DNA of 64,000 nucleotides from Roseovarius atlanticus. GTDB lineage: Bacteria > Pseudomonadota > Alphaproteobacteria > Rhodobacterales > Rhodobacteraceae. Within the stretch, counting starts at the first letter, position 1; each line of letters begins with the position of its first letter. The notes under the pieces are model-generated. The model had not been told where the DNA came from and searched no databases. It was given only the letters and a program-made list of their open reading frames with translations. The position numbers were made by a program, and so were the translations under genes. This document shows positions 47,595 to 56,068 of this stretch, piece by piece. The stretch spans positions 1 to 64,000 of the forward strand of contig NZ_LAXJ01000005.1 of the NCBI RefSeq assembly GCF_001441615.1, given 5' to 3'.

Positions 47595-50393
47595 CTAGTG
47601 CGCTTGGGCCCAGTTCGCGCCACGCCCCGCGTCGACCACGAGCGGCACGTCGAGATGCAGGGCCGGGCGGGCGGCCTCTTCCATCACCTTGCGGGCGGTT
47701 TCGATGACCTTGTCCTCGGCCCCGTCCGAGACCTCGAACAGCAGTTCGTCGTGCACTTGCAGCAGCATCTTGCAGGGCAGGTCGGCGATGGCGTCGGGCA
47801 TCCGAATCATGGCGCGGCGGATGATGTCGGCGGCGGTACCCTGGATCGGCGCGTTGATCGCGGCGCGGCGGGCAAAGCCGGCGCGCGGGCCCTTGGCGCT
47901 AATCTCGGGCGTGTGGATCTTGCGGCCGAAAAGGGTCTGGACGAAGCCGTGGTCCTTGGCGAAGGCGACGGTGTCGTCCATGTAGGTGCGGATGCCCGGG
48001 AAGCGTTCGAAGTAGCGGTCGATGAAGGCTTGCGCGTCGGCGCGGGGAATGCGCAGGTTCCGCGCCAGGCCGAAGCCCGAGATGCCGTAGATCACGCCGA
48101 AGTTGATCGCCTTGGCGCGGCGGCGGATCTCGGGTGTCATGTCGTCCATCGAGACGTCGAACATCTCACTTGCGGTCATGGCGTGAATGTCCTGTCCGTC
48201 GCGGAAGGCGTCCTTGAGGGCCGGGATATCGGCGATATGGGCGAGGATTCGCAGCTCGATCTGGCTGTAGTCCAGCGCGACGAGGGTGTTGCCGTCCTCG
48301 GCCACGAAGGCCTCGCGGATGCGGCGGCCTTCCTCGGTGCGGATGGGGATGTTCTGCAGGTTGGGATCGGTCGAGGCGAGGCGGCCCGTGCTGGCGCCGG
48401 TCTGGACATACGAGGTGTGGACGCGGCCCGTGTCGGGGTCGATGTGGTCCTGCAGGGCGTCGGTATAGGTGGACTTGAGCTTGGAGACCTGCCGCCAGTC
48501 CATCACCCGGGCGGGCAGGTCGTGTTCGGTGGCGAGATCCTCGAGCACGTCGGCAGGGGTGGAATACTTGCCATTCTTGCCGCGTTTGCCGCCCGGCAGG
48601 CTCATCTTGTCGAAGAGAATATCGCCCAGCTGCGCCGGGGAGCCGACGTTGAACTTCTCGCCCGCAAGCTCGTGAATCTCGGCCTCGAGCCCGGCCATTT
48701 TCTGAGCGAAAGCGGCGGACATGCGGCTGAGTGTATCCTTGTCGACCTTGATCCCGTGCCGCTCCATCTGCGCCAGCACGGGCACCAGCGGGCGTTCGAG
48801 GGTCTCATACACGGTGGTGACCTTCGCGCGGTGCAGTTGCGGCTTGAACGTGTGCCAGAGGCGCAGGGTGATGTCGGCATCCTCGGCGGCGTATTTCACG
48901 GCCTCGTCGATGGGCACGCGGTCGAAGGTGATGGCGGATTTGCCGGTGCCCAAGAGATCCTTGATCGGGATCGGCGTGTGCGACAGGTAGCGTTCGGCGA
49001 GCGTGTCCATGCCGTGGCCGTGCATCCCGGAATAGAGCGCGTAGGACATCAGCATGGTGTCGTCGATGGGCGCCATGGCGATGTCGTAATTGGCCAAGAT
49101 CTTGGTGTCGTATTTCATGTTCTGCCCGATCTTGAGAATCGCGGGGTCCTCGAGCACGGGTTTCAGGACGTCGAGCGCATCCTGCATCGGGATCTGGCCG
49201 TCGAGCAGCGCGTCGGAGCCGAAGAGGTCGTCGGCATTGCCGTCCTTGTGGCCCAGAGGGATATAGCACGCCTCGCCCGGGTCGATCGACAGGCAGATGC
49301 CGACCAGATCGGCCTGCATTTCGTTGAGCGAGGTGGTCTCGGTATCGACGGCGACGTAGCCGCGGGCGGTGATGCGGTCGATCCAGCCTTGCAACGCTTT
49401 CATGTCCGAGACGCGTTCGTATTTCGAGGGGTCGATGGCGGGCCAGTCGGGCGCGCTGTCTTCGCCAGGGTCCGGTGCGGTGGGTTCGGGGATGGCGGGC
49501 GCCTCGACATCCAGCGCGTCGGCGATGCGCTTGGTCAGGGTGCGGAATTCCATCTCGGTCAGGAAGGCCAGCAAGGTGTCGGGATCGGGGTCGCGCACCT
49601 CTAGGTCGTCGAGGGTGAAATCGAGGGGGGTTTCGCAGTCGAGTTGGACGAGTTTCTTGCTGAGTTCGATCTGCTCGCGTTTCTCGATCAGGGTCTCGCG
49701 GCGCTTGGGCTGCTTGATTTCCTCGGCGCGGTCGAGGAGTTCTTCGAGGCTGCCGTATTCGTTGATCAGGAGCGCGGCGGTCTTGATGCCGATGCCGGGC
49801 GCGCCGGGGACATTGTCGACGCTGTCGCCGGCCAGGGCCTGCACGTCGACCACACGCTCGGGGCCAACGCCGAATTTCTCTTCGACGCCTTCGCGGTCGA
49901 TGCGGCGGTTCTTCATCGCATCCAGCATTTCGACGCCGTTGCCTACCAGCTGCATCAGGTCCTTGTCAGAGCTGATGATGGTCACGCGCCCCCCGGCGTT
50001 GCGGGCCTGGACGGCGAGGGTGGCGATGATGTCGTCGGCCTCGTAGCCTTCCATCTCCTTGCAGGCGATGTTGAAGGCCTCGGTCGCGCGGCGGGTGAGG
50101 GGGATCTGCGGGCGCAGGTCCTCGGGCATTTCCTCGCGGTTGGCCTTGTACTCGGGGTACATGTCGTTGCGAAACGTGTGGCTGCCCTTGTCGAAGATGA
50201 CGGCGACATGGGTGGGAGCGTCGGCGCCGGTGCTGTCCTCGACATATTTTTGCAGCATGTTGCAAAAGCCCGACACGGCGCCGATGGGCAGGCCGTCGGA
50301 TTTGCGGGTAAGTGGGGGCAGCGCGTGGTAGGCGCGGAAGATGAAGGCCGAGCCGTCGATCAGGTGCAGGTGATGTCCCTTGCCGAATGCCAT
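47595..50393 (-). CDS. polA: DNA polymerase I
   Basis: Repairs DNA and removes RNA primers. The 932 residues hold the 5'-3' exonuclease (LIDGSAFIFRAYHALPPL, EGYEADDIIATLA, LAGDSVDNVPGAPGIG), the 3'-5' proofreading exonuclease with the intact DTE motif in YVAVDTETTSL, and the family A polymerase with NLQNIPIRTEEGRRIREAF, LDYSQIELRILAH, RRAKAINFGVIYG and LQVHDELLFEV. Both exonuclease catalytic residues are present. ATG 50393 was chosen, where homology starts; it is monocistronic. Confidence 0.97.
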   Translation of the reverse strand: MAFGKGHHLHLIDGSAFIFRAYHALPPLTRKSDGLPIGAVSGFCNMLQKYVEDSTGADAPTHVAVIFDKGSHTFRNDMYPEYKANREEMPEDLRPQIPLTRRATEAFNIACKEMEGYEADDIIATLAVQARNAGGRVTIISSDKDLMQLVGNGVEMLDAMKNRRIDREGVEEKFGVGPERVVDVQALAGDSVDNVPGAPGIGIKTAALLINEYGSLEELLDRAEEIKQPKRRETLIEKREQIELSKKLVQLDCETPLDFTLDDLEVRDPDPDTLLAFLTEMEFRTLTKRIADALDVEAPAIPEPTAPDPGEDSAPDWPAIDPSKYERVSDMKALQGWIDRITARGYVAVDTETTSLNEMQADLVGICLSIDPGEACYIPLGHKDGNADDLFGSDALLDGQIPMQDALDVLKPVLEDPAILKIGQNMKYDTKILANYDIAMAPIDDTMLMSYALYSGMHGHGMDTLAERYLSHTPIPIKDLLGTGKSAITFDRVPIDEAVKYAAEDADITLRLWHTFKPQLHRAKVTTVYETLERPLVPVLAQMERHGIKVDKDTLSRMSAAFAQKMAGLEAEIHELAGEKFNVGSPAQLGDILFDKMSLPGGKRGKNGKYSTPADVLEDLATEHDLPARVMDWRQVSKLKSTYTDALQDHIDPDTGRVHTSYVQTGASTGRLASTDPNLQNIPIRTEEGRRIREAFVAEDGNTLVALDYSQIELRILAHIADIPALKDAFRDGQDIHAMTASEMFDVSMDDMTPEIRRRAKAINFGVIYGISGFGLARNLRIPRADAQAFIDRYFERFPGIRTYMDDTVAFAKDHGFVQTLFGRKIHTPEISAKGPRAGFARRAAINAPIQGTAADIIRRAMIRMPDAIADLPCKMLLQVHDELLFEVSDGAEDKVIETARKVMEEAARPALHLDVPLVVDAGRGANWAQAH

Positions 50394-50848
50394 TTGCCGC
50401 GCCTTTCGTTGATGTCGGGTTACGTATCTCATGCCCGTGAAGGCAGTTCCAGCCTGACTTTTCGTGGCGGGATGTGCGCGCTGCAGAATGGGTGAGGCAC
50501 GGTAATAGCTCTTGTGCCTTACCAGTCTGGCGTACGTCGAAAGGCAACGGCGCGGCGGGTGTTTGCAAGGCGCGGCTTGGTTTGTGACGTAAGGGAACTT
50601 TTTGAGTTATCTTGAGTTATCAATGTCTTGGGGGACTTTGCCCGAATTGGAGACACTGATTTTCTGCTGAGGGACTGGACCGATCGGAGCGGATCGGGCA
50701 CACTAAATGCCGTAGGAAGGCTGATTTTTTAAAGCGATTTTATGATGTGACGACTGCATTACGGTCGGCCTTTCTACACGAAACTTGAAACCTGTGGCGC
50801 CGGTCGAGCGCGCCTTGGCCGAACCGCCGCTTCAAGCGGAGAAGGAAA
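50394..50848. other. Intergenic region upstream of polA and the 42-residue ORF
   Basis: About 455 bp. GGTGAGGCAC (50491-50500) and GTGCCTTACC (50514-50523) form a near-perfect 10-bp stem. A tandem direct repeat TTGAGTTATC occurs at 50602-50611 and 50612-50621. A/T-rich sequence at 50720-50760 (TTTTTTAAAGCGATTTTATGA) may hold the promoter of the 42-residue ORF. No longer gene is supported. Confidence 0.5.
50602..50621. repeat. Tandem 10-bp direct repeat
   Basis: TTGAGTTATC twice in direct succession, with no gap. One helical-turn phasing is typical of adjacent protein-binding sites. The binding protein is unknown. Confidence 0.6.
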
Positions 50849-50977
50849 ATGGCCAAGACAAACACAAAACCCCCCGATGCGACACGTGACAAACCGGGCG
50901 AGCCCGTCAAACGCGGAGACGCCGAGAAACCAATCATTGTTTCGAGACGGGTCTTCAGCGATTTCGCGATGATTTGA
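50849..50977 (+). CDS. Predicted small cytosolic protein (42 residues)
   Basis: Reads MAKTNTKPPDATRDKPGEPV at the start, then KRGDAEKPIIVSRRVFSDFA and MI. It is very polar and basic with a short C-terminal hydrophobic/aromatic motif. GGAG/AAGG at 50838-50845 lies 4-7 bases before the ATG, which is a very good ribosome site. It resembles small disordered proteins found alone in alphaproteobacterial intergenic regions. No function can be assigned, and conservation has not been tested. Confidence 0.55.
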   Translation: MAKTNTKPPDATRDKPGEPVKRGDAEKPIIVSRRVFSDFAMI

Positions 50978-51170
50978 GGCGCAAGGGCGCCGAAGACAGA
51001 TATTTCAGGACCGGCCAGGTCGTGACCGCGCCATCTGCGAGGAACGACATTTCAAGGGCCAGAGGTCAGTCGCCTATTTACTCTAATCCGGCGAGCTGGC
51101 GATGTTCGGAAACCACGTCCCGAATGCGTTTTGCGCCTGCAACGCGCCGGACGGGAAAGGCCGCAGCCCG

Positions 51171-51878
51171 TCACTCGGGGTGGAACCAGCGGTGCGATAG
51201 CGTGACGGCATAGGGTGTCGGGGTCCATGCGCCGAAGCGGATACCAGCGCGGCGCAGGATGCGGGAGACCCAGGTGTTGCAGGTACGGAAGATATGGAAG
51301 CTGCCTGTTGCCTCGAAGAACATGTCCGTGTCAGTGAAGCCGGGGGCGGGAAGCGCGATGGCTTCGTAGTCTGCGTCAAGCTTCAGTTGTCGGAGGATCG
51401 CCATCAGAAGCCCGGAATACTCTGCGGGCGTCACCTTTAACGCCGGGCTTTCGTAGCCTTGGGGCAGTGCGCCGATCACGTCGGCGCGCAGGACGGCTTC
51501 GTCGCCGGTGACGGCGCGCCAGAGCGTGGCGGCGGGCATATCGCTGTAGGAGCCTTCGTGGGTGTAGAAGGCGCGGCTGCCCCAGCCGATCACCAGCCAC
51601 TCGGCCTGTGGGTCTGCAAGGGGCAGGCCCGCCTGTTCAAGATGGAAGAAGCGTGCCCGTGTCCGGGGTGTCAGCGGCAGGAGGAGGTCATAGTGGATGG
51701 GTCCGGCCACAAGCCGTATCTCGATGGGCGGGCCGCCTTCGGCGGAGGGATTGGGCGAGAGCGAGCCGGGGATCAGGGCGCCTGCCACCGCGGACACGAG
51801 GTAGAGACTGATCAGCGCGAGAACGGCCAGAAAGCCGAGGAACAGGCGCTTTCCGGCGACCCGCAGAGCCTGCTTCAG
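51171..51878 (-). CDS. DUF2459 / TIGR02117 family membrane-anchored protein, probable CTG start
   Basis: A 208-residue conserved part with [49 protein letters not shown] and [20 protein letters not shown], as in TIGR02117 proteins. Upstream, in frame and without stop, 27 more codons encode a basic segment and an uninterrupted membrane helix ([17 protein letters not shown]). No ATG, GTG or TTG precedes GTG 51797, which would cut the helix. CTG at 51878 overlaps the stop of the upstream gene (CTGA) with AAGG two bases before, so I propose CTG. If wrong, the start is 51797 (GTG). Confidence 0.65.
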   Translation of the reverse strand: MKQALRVAGKRLFLGFLAVLALISLYLVSAVAGALIPGSLSPNPSAEGGPPIEIRLVAGPIHYDLLLPLTPRTRARFFHLEQAGLPLADPQAEWLVIGWGSRAFYTHEGSYSDMPAATLWRAVTGDEAVLRADVIGALPQGYESPALKVTPAEYSGLLMAILRQLKLDADYEAIALPAPGFTDTDMFFEATGSFHIFRTCNTWVSRILRRAGIRFGAWTPTPYAVTLSHRWFHPE

Positions 51879-52054
51879 ACCTTGCCCTCAAAATCGCGGT
51901 GGACCAGCTTGGCGTCGCAATAGGGGCATTCGACAAAGCCCATGTCCTGCGGGATGGTCAGCCACACGCGCGGGTGGCCCAACGCGCCTTCGCCGCCATC
52001 ACAGGCCACGCGGTAGCTGTCGACGATGCGGGTTTCGGGGGCTTCGGTCACCAT
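51875..52054 (-). CDS. Zinc-finger domain protein (NDUFS6/zf-CHCC-like)
   Basis: A 59-residue protein with the zf-CHCC pattern: Cys in [15 protein letters not shown], His in GHPRVWL and CPYC in [18 protein letters not shown]. Small bacterial members resemble the mitochondrial complex I subunit NDUFS6 core and are known from many alphaproteobacteria. ATG 52054 was preferred to an in-frame start at 52078. Its stop overlaps the next gene's proposed CTG start. Confidence 0.87.
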   Translation of the reverse strand: MVTEAPETRIVDSYRVACDGGEGALGHPRVWLTIPQDMGFVECPYCDAKLVHRDFEGKV

Positions 52055-52128
52055 TGACGGCGTTCCTTTTGGCTGCAAGTAGGTCGGGGCAGACTATATC
52101 CGAGAGACATCCGGGGACAAGAGCCGCC

Positions 52129-53058
52129 ATGCCGACAAATGCAATCGAAGTGAGAGGCCTGGAGAAGGTCTATGGCGGTGGTAAGCGCGGCATGGCCAAA
52201 CCTGCCTTGACGGGGGTGGATCTGGACGTGCCCAAAGGGTCGGTCTTTGGCCTGTTGGGGCCGAATGGCGCGGGCAAGTCGACGTTGATCAACATCCTGG
52301 CCGGGCTGGTGACCAAGACCGCGGGGCAGGTGAAGATCTGGGGGTTCGACCAGGACGTGAACCCGCGGCAGAGCCGGGCGTCCATTGGCGTGATGCCGCA
52401 GGAGCTGAACCTGGATCCGTTCTTTGCGCCGCGTGCGGCGCTGGAGGTGCAGGCGGGCCTTTATGGCGTGCCCAAGAAGGACCGGCGCAGCGACGAGATA
52501 CTGGAGCTGGTGGGGCTGAGCGACAAGGCCGAAGCCTATGCGCGCACGCTGTCGGGCGGGATGCGGCGGCGGCTGCTGCTGGCCAAGGCGCTGGTGCATC
52601 ACCCGCATATCCTGGTGCTGGACGAGCCGACGGCGGGCGTGGATATCGAGCTGCGCCAGATGCTGTGGCAGAACGTGCGCAAGCTGAACGAACAGGGGAT
52701 GACGATCATCCTGACGACGCATTACCTGGAGGAAGCCGAGGAGATGTGCGACGAGATCGCCATCATCAACGAAGGATCGGTCGTGGCGCGGGACAGCACG
52801 GCGCACCTGCTGAGCCAGATGGACCGTCGCACGATGGTGATCGAGCCCGAGGCCGACCCGGTGGCGCTGCCCGAGGGCGAAGGGCTGACCGTCGAGACGC
52901 GGCCCGGGGGGCAGGTTGCGATCAGCTATCGTTCGACCAAGATGTCGGCCGAAGCGGTGCTGGAGGCGGTGCGGGCCTCGGGGATGCGGATCCGGGACGT
53001 GCGGACCGAGCAGGCGGACCTGGAAGAGGTTTTCCTGGAACTGACGCGCTCGCGGTAA
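52129..53058 (+). CDS. ABC transporter ATP-binding protein (YadG-like)
   Basis: A 309-residue ATPase. Walker A GPNGAGKST, Q-loop GVMPQELNLDPFF, signature LSGGMRRRLLLAKAL, Walker B ILVLDEPTAGVD and H-loop LTTHYLEE are all intact. The C-terminal 70 residues form the extension seen in ABC-2-type ATPases of the YadG/drug-exporter group. ATG 52129 is where the sequence IEVRGLEKVYG begins. No ABC-2 permease gene is adjacent in this window, which is unusual; the partner may be elsewhere. Confidence 0.92.
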   Translation: MPTNAIEVRGLEKVYGGGKRGMAKPALTGVDLDVPKGSVFGLLGPNGAGKSTLINILAGLVTKTAGQVKIWGFDQDVNPRQSRASIGVMPQELNLDPFFAPRAALEVQAGLYGVPKKDRRSDEILELVGLSDKAEAYARTLSGGMRRRLLLAKALVHHPHILVLDEPTAGVDIELRQMLWQNVRKLNEQGMTIILTTHYLEEAEEMCDEIAIINEGSVVARDSTAHLLSQMDRRTMVIEPEADPVALPEGEGLTVETRPGGQVAISYRSTKMSAEAVLEAVRASGMRIRDVRTEQADLEEVFLELTRSR

Positions 53059-53062
53059 AAGC

Positions 53063-53893
53063 CTATTTGTCCGACAGCCGTTTCTCGATGGCGCGCAGGC
53101 GTTGCAGGACTTCTTCGCGGTAGTCGTCGGTGCGCTCGTTGGCCTCGAGGTTGTGGGCGTCCTGCATCGAGTTCACGATCAGACCGACGACAAGGTTCAC
53201 CACCGCGAAGGTCGTCACCAGGATGAAGGGCACGAAGAACACCCAGGCGTAGGGGTAGACCTCCATCACCGGGCGGACGATGCCCATGGACCACGATTCC
53301 AGCGTCATGATCTGGAAGAGGGAATAGCCCGAACGGCCAATCGTGCCGAACCATTGATCGAACAAAGCGGCCTGTTCGGGCGTGCAGGTGGGGCAGCCGC
53401 CGCCGAACAGTTTGGTCGCCATGACCGAGCCGATGTAGAACAGGATGCCCATCAGCAGGAACACCGAGCCCATGCCGGGCAGGGCGTTCATCAGCCCTTC
53501 GACCACGCGGCGCAGGGACGGGGTGACCGACAGGATCCGCAACAGGCGCAGGATGCGCAGCGCGCGCAGGACCGACAGGCCTTGCGTGGCGGGGATTAGC
53601 GAGATGCCGACGATCACGAAGTCGAAGACGCTCCAGCCATTGCGAAAGAACGCGGCGCGGCGCGCAAAGAGTTTCAGCCCGATCTCGACCACGAAGATGG
53701 CCAGGCAGATCTTGTCCAGCATGACGATGAGCGGGCCGGCGGCCTGCATCGCACGGTCGGAGGTTTCCAGGCCAAGGACCGCGGCATTGAAGAGGATCAC
53801 CGCGAGGATGAAATTCTGAAAGCTCGTGCGGCTGACGAGGGCTTCGACGCGGGCGCGCAGCGAGTGCGGTTGGGTCTGTGTGGACTGGCTCAT
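53063..53893 (-). CDS. Bacterial voltage-gated sodium channel homologue (BacNav, NaChBac/NavMs-like)
   Basis: A 276-residue six-helix ion channel subunit. S4 carries arginines every third residue (Arg110, 113, 116, 119) in VLRALRILRLLRIL. The selectivity filter TLESWSM (residues 197-203) is identical to that of NavAb/NavMs, so it should be sodium selective as a tetramer. The pore turret between S5 and the filter is extended and contains Cys167 and Cys170 (GGGCPTCTPEQ). The C-terminus EVLQRLRAIEKRLSDK forms the coiled coil. ATG 53893 was preferred over 53929. Confidence 0.92.
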   Translation of the reverse strand: MSQSTQTQPHSLRARVEALVSRTSFQNFILAVILFNAAVLGLETSDRAMQAAGPLIVMLDKICLAIFVVEIGLKLFARRAAFFRNGWSVFDFVIVGISLIPATQGLSVLRALRILRLLRILSVTPSLRRVVEGLMNALPGMGSVFLLMGILFYIGSVMATKLFGGGCPTCTPEQAALFDQWFGTIGRSGYSLFQIMTLESWSMGIVRPVMEVYPYAWVFFVPFILVTTFAVVNLVVGLIVNSMQDAHNLEANERTDDYREEVLQRLRAIEKRLSDK

Positions 53894-53942
53894 GGCGCTG
53901 GATATGGGGCAGGGCGCGCGGGCGCGCAAGGCACGGTTTGGA

Positions 53943-54329
53943 TCAGTTGTCGGCCTTGGCCAGCATCCGCCCGAGGCCGCGCCCGCCGAGGATGTGAAGG
54001 TGGTAATGCGGCACCTCCTGCACGCCGGCTTCGCCCGCGTTCGAGATGGTGCGATAGCCCGGATTGCCGTCGCCCGGCGAGACGCCGGTCATGGCGCAGA
54101 CCTGGGCTGTGACGCGCATGAAATCGACCAGTTCCGCCTCGGACGCTTCGGCGGCGAAGTGATCGTGGCAGACATACGGACCCTTGGGGATGACCAGCAC
54201 ATGCACGGGCGCCTGCGGCTGGATGTCGTTGAAGGCAAGCGTGTGCTCGGTTTCCAGCACGGTGTCGTTGGGGATCTCGCCGCGGAGGATCTTGGCGAAG
54301 ATGTTCTGGTCGTCATAGGAAAAGGACAT
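53943..54329 (-). CDS. HIT family protein (Hint-like nucleotide hydrolase)
   Basis: A 128-residue histidine-triad protein. The N-terminal FAKILRGEIPNDTVLE and LAFNDIQPQAPVHVLVIPKG and the C-terminal catalytic HxHxH motif in VPHYHLHILGGRGLGRM identify the Hint/PKCI branch, which hydrolyses adenosine phosphoramidates. ATG 54329 is the family start. It is 11 bp after the glycosyltransferase stop on the same strand. Confidence 0.94.
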   Translation of the reverse strand: MSFSYDDQNIFAKILRGEIPNDTVLETEHTLAFNDIQPQAPVHVLVIPKGPYVCHDHFAAEASEAELVDFMRVTAQVCAMTGVSPGDGNPGYRTISNAGEAGVQEVPHYHLHILGGRGLGRMLAKADN

Positions 54330-54340
54330 GGTGTGCGGCC

Positions 54341-55918
54341 TCAATCGGCGTAAAGGTGATCGGTTCGGGCAATCTCTAGCGCCTTGTCGGGCGCGATATC
54401 AAGGAAACGGGCGATAAGGCCCGCGTTATCCTCGGGGTCGTTCGACTGTTTCATGATGCTATGATTCTCGAACTCGGCGTCGCGGATGCGGTCGGATTCA
54501 AAGTTGATGTCGCCGCGGATCGTCGGCAGCAGGCGTTCCAGCGTTTCCTTGGGGGTCTGGGTGCCGGCCAGCCCGACGCGGCGGGCATGGCCCACAAGGT
54601 AGGCATCGGAGAATTCGCACTGGATTTCCAAAAGCTTGGTGGTGGAGCGGTCGTTGCAGAAATCCTCGAGCAGGTCGATATTACCGGGGTCCATGCAGAC
54701 GATCAGGCGATCGGTCTCGAAATAGTCGAACAGCATCCGCATCAGTGCGCGGCGGTGGCGGGTGCGCTTGCCCAGCGTGGCCTGGATGCCGCCGAGGTCG
54801 GGCAGGTGGGTGTTTTCCTCGTTGAAGAGGTATTCGATGGCGGGCACGTTGGTGACCTGGCGGATCTTGTCGATCATCCGCTTGGCGACGTGCCATTTCT
54901 TGCAGATGATGATCATCAGCTCGCGTTCGCGGCCCAGGGTGCTTTCGGTTTCCCAGAACCGCAGGGCGAAACGGCGGCCGATGCGCCCGCGCCCGGTGAG
55001 AAACTTGAAGAGGCTGCGCCCCTCGTCCGAGATGTTGAAGCGGGCGTCCTCATCGGCGTAGAGCGCGCCGAGACGGGTTTTCAGCTCGGTCGCCTCGGGG
55101 CTGATCTTGCGCGCAAAGAGCGCGTCCTGGCTGAGCAGCAGGTCGTAGTGATCGTTGTAGAAGGTGACCGGCATCCCGTAATCGGTGAACATCAGGAAGG
55201 TCAGCGTGCGTGTGCGGATTTCATTCTCGGGGACGAGATGGCGCACGAGGGTCTGAAAGAACGTTTCGTCGGGAATCCAGGTGGTGCGGAAAAACCGCAT
55301 CACGTCGCGGCGCTTGCGGGTGAAGTCGAGGATCCACTCGATGGTGCGGCGGCGCAGGCACCACCACTGGCTGCCGATCTGGATTTGCAGATCGGCGGGG
55401 ATCTCGCGCTTGAGGCGCAGCTTTTTCTGAATGTTGAACGAGGTGTAGAACAGCCACTTGTGGTTTCGTTCGTTGAAGAAATGGCGGTAGATCAGCCGCT
55501 CTTCCTTCATCCCGGTCTTGATCCAGTCGGACGAGAAATAGTCGAAGCTTTCGATGTAATCGACATCGTGGGCGTCAAGGAAATCATGCGCGTAGCGGGC
55601 CGATTTGATTGCCGCGCAATCGCCCGACAGCATGTAGAAATGCGTGGCGCGGGGGAACGCGTCGACCGCCGCCTCGATCGAGTACAGCGTGGCCTGTACG
55701 AGCGACCACTCGCCCCAGCCGCACTTGATGCGCTTGCGGGCGAACGTGACATTGGGATTGTCGGCCAGCGCCTCGCGGATCTTGCGGTAATGTTCGGGCT
55801 TGGCGCGGGCGTCGAAGTGGATCGACATGTAGTCGCCCGCCGCGGTCAGCATGTTCGCCTGTCCGATGATCGCATCGGGGTCCTTGTGGCATAGCAGAAT
55901 GAAGGCGATCCTGGCCAT
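54341..55918 (-). CDS. GT14-family glycosyltransferase with DUF5928 domain
   Basis: A 525-residue protein. The N-terminal 270 residues resemble core-2/I-branching N-acetylglucosaminyltransferases and xylosyltransferases (GT14): AFILLCHKDPDAI, SIHFDARAKPEHYRKIREAL, WGEWSLVQATLYSIEAAVDA, HFYMLSGDCAAIKS and SQWWCLRRRTIEWILD, WIPDETFFQTLVRH. The C-terminal half (about 290-525) is DUF5928, found fused to this domain in Rhodobacterales. No signal is present. It probably transfers GlcNAc or xylose to a surface glycan or protein. It is divergent from a sulfotransferase. Confidence 0.87.
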   Translation of the reverse strand: MARIAFILLCHKDPDAIIGQANMLTAAGDYMSIHFDARAKPEHYRKIREALADNPNVTFARKRIKCGWGEWSLVQATLYSIEAAVDAFPRATHFYMLSGDCAAIKSARYAHDFLDAHDVDYIESFDYFSSDWIKTGMKEERLIYRHFFNERNHKWLFYTSFNIQKKLRLKREIPADLQIQIGSQWWCLRRRTIEWILDFTRKRRDVMRFFRTTWIPDETFFQTLVRHLVPENEIRTRTLTFLMFTDYGMPVTFYNDHYDLLLSQDALFARKISPEATELKTRLGALYADEDARFNISDEGRSLFKFLTGRGRIGRRFALRFWETESTLGRERELMIIICKKWHVAKRMIDKIRQVTNVPAIEYLFNEENTHLPDLGGIQATLGKRTRHRRALMRMLFDYFETDRLIVCMDPGNIDLLEDFCNDRSTTKLLEIQCEFSDAYLVGHARRVGLAGTQTPKETLERLLPTIRGDINFESDRIRDAEFENHSIMKQSNDPEDNAGLIARFLDIAPDKALEIARTDHLYAD

Positions 55919-56068
55919 GGGCGAAACGATTGACCTGCTCTTTTGTCGATTGTTTATAGTGATAGAGATGAACAGCCGTTGAATAAACAGGCTTTCTTTG
56001 GTTTTTTTAACGGGTTAAACACGAATTGACCCGACAAGAACCAGAACGGCGGGGTTGGAGGCAGGCAG

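Noticed and set aside
47334-49604. A 756-codon open frame on the plus strand opposite polA
   Set aside because: It mirrors polA codons (GC-rich third positions), has no motifs or ribosome site, and polA is intact on the other strand.
50974-51213. A 79-codon plus-strand frame (TTG start) after the 42-residue ORF
   Set aside because: No ribosome site, biased Arg/Ser/Thr content, and it overlaps the 3' end of the DUF2459-type gene on the other strand.
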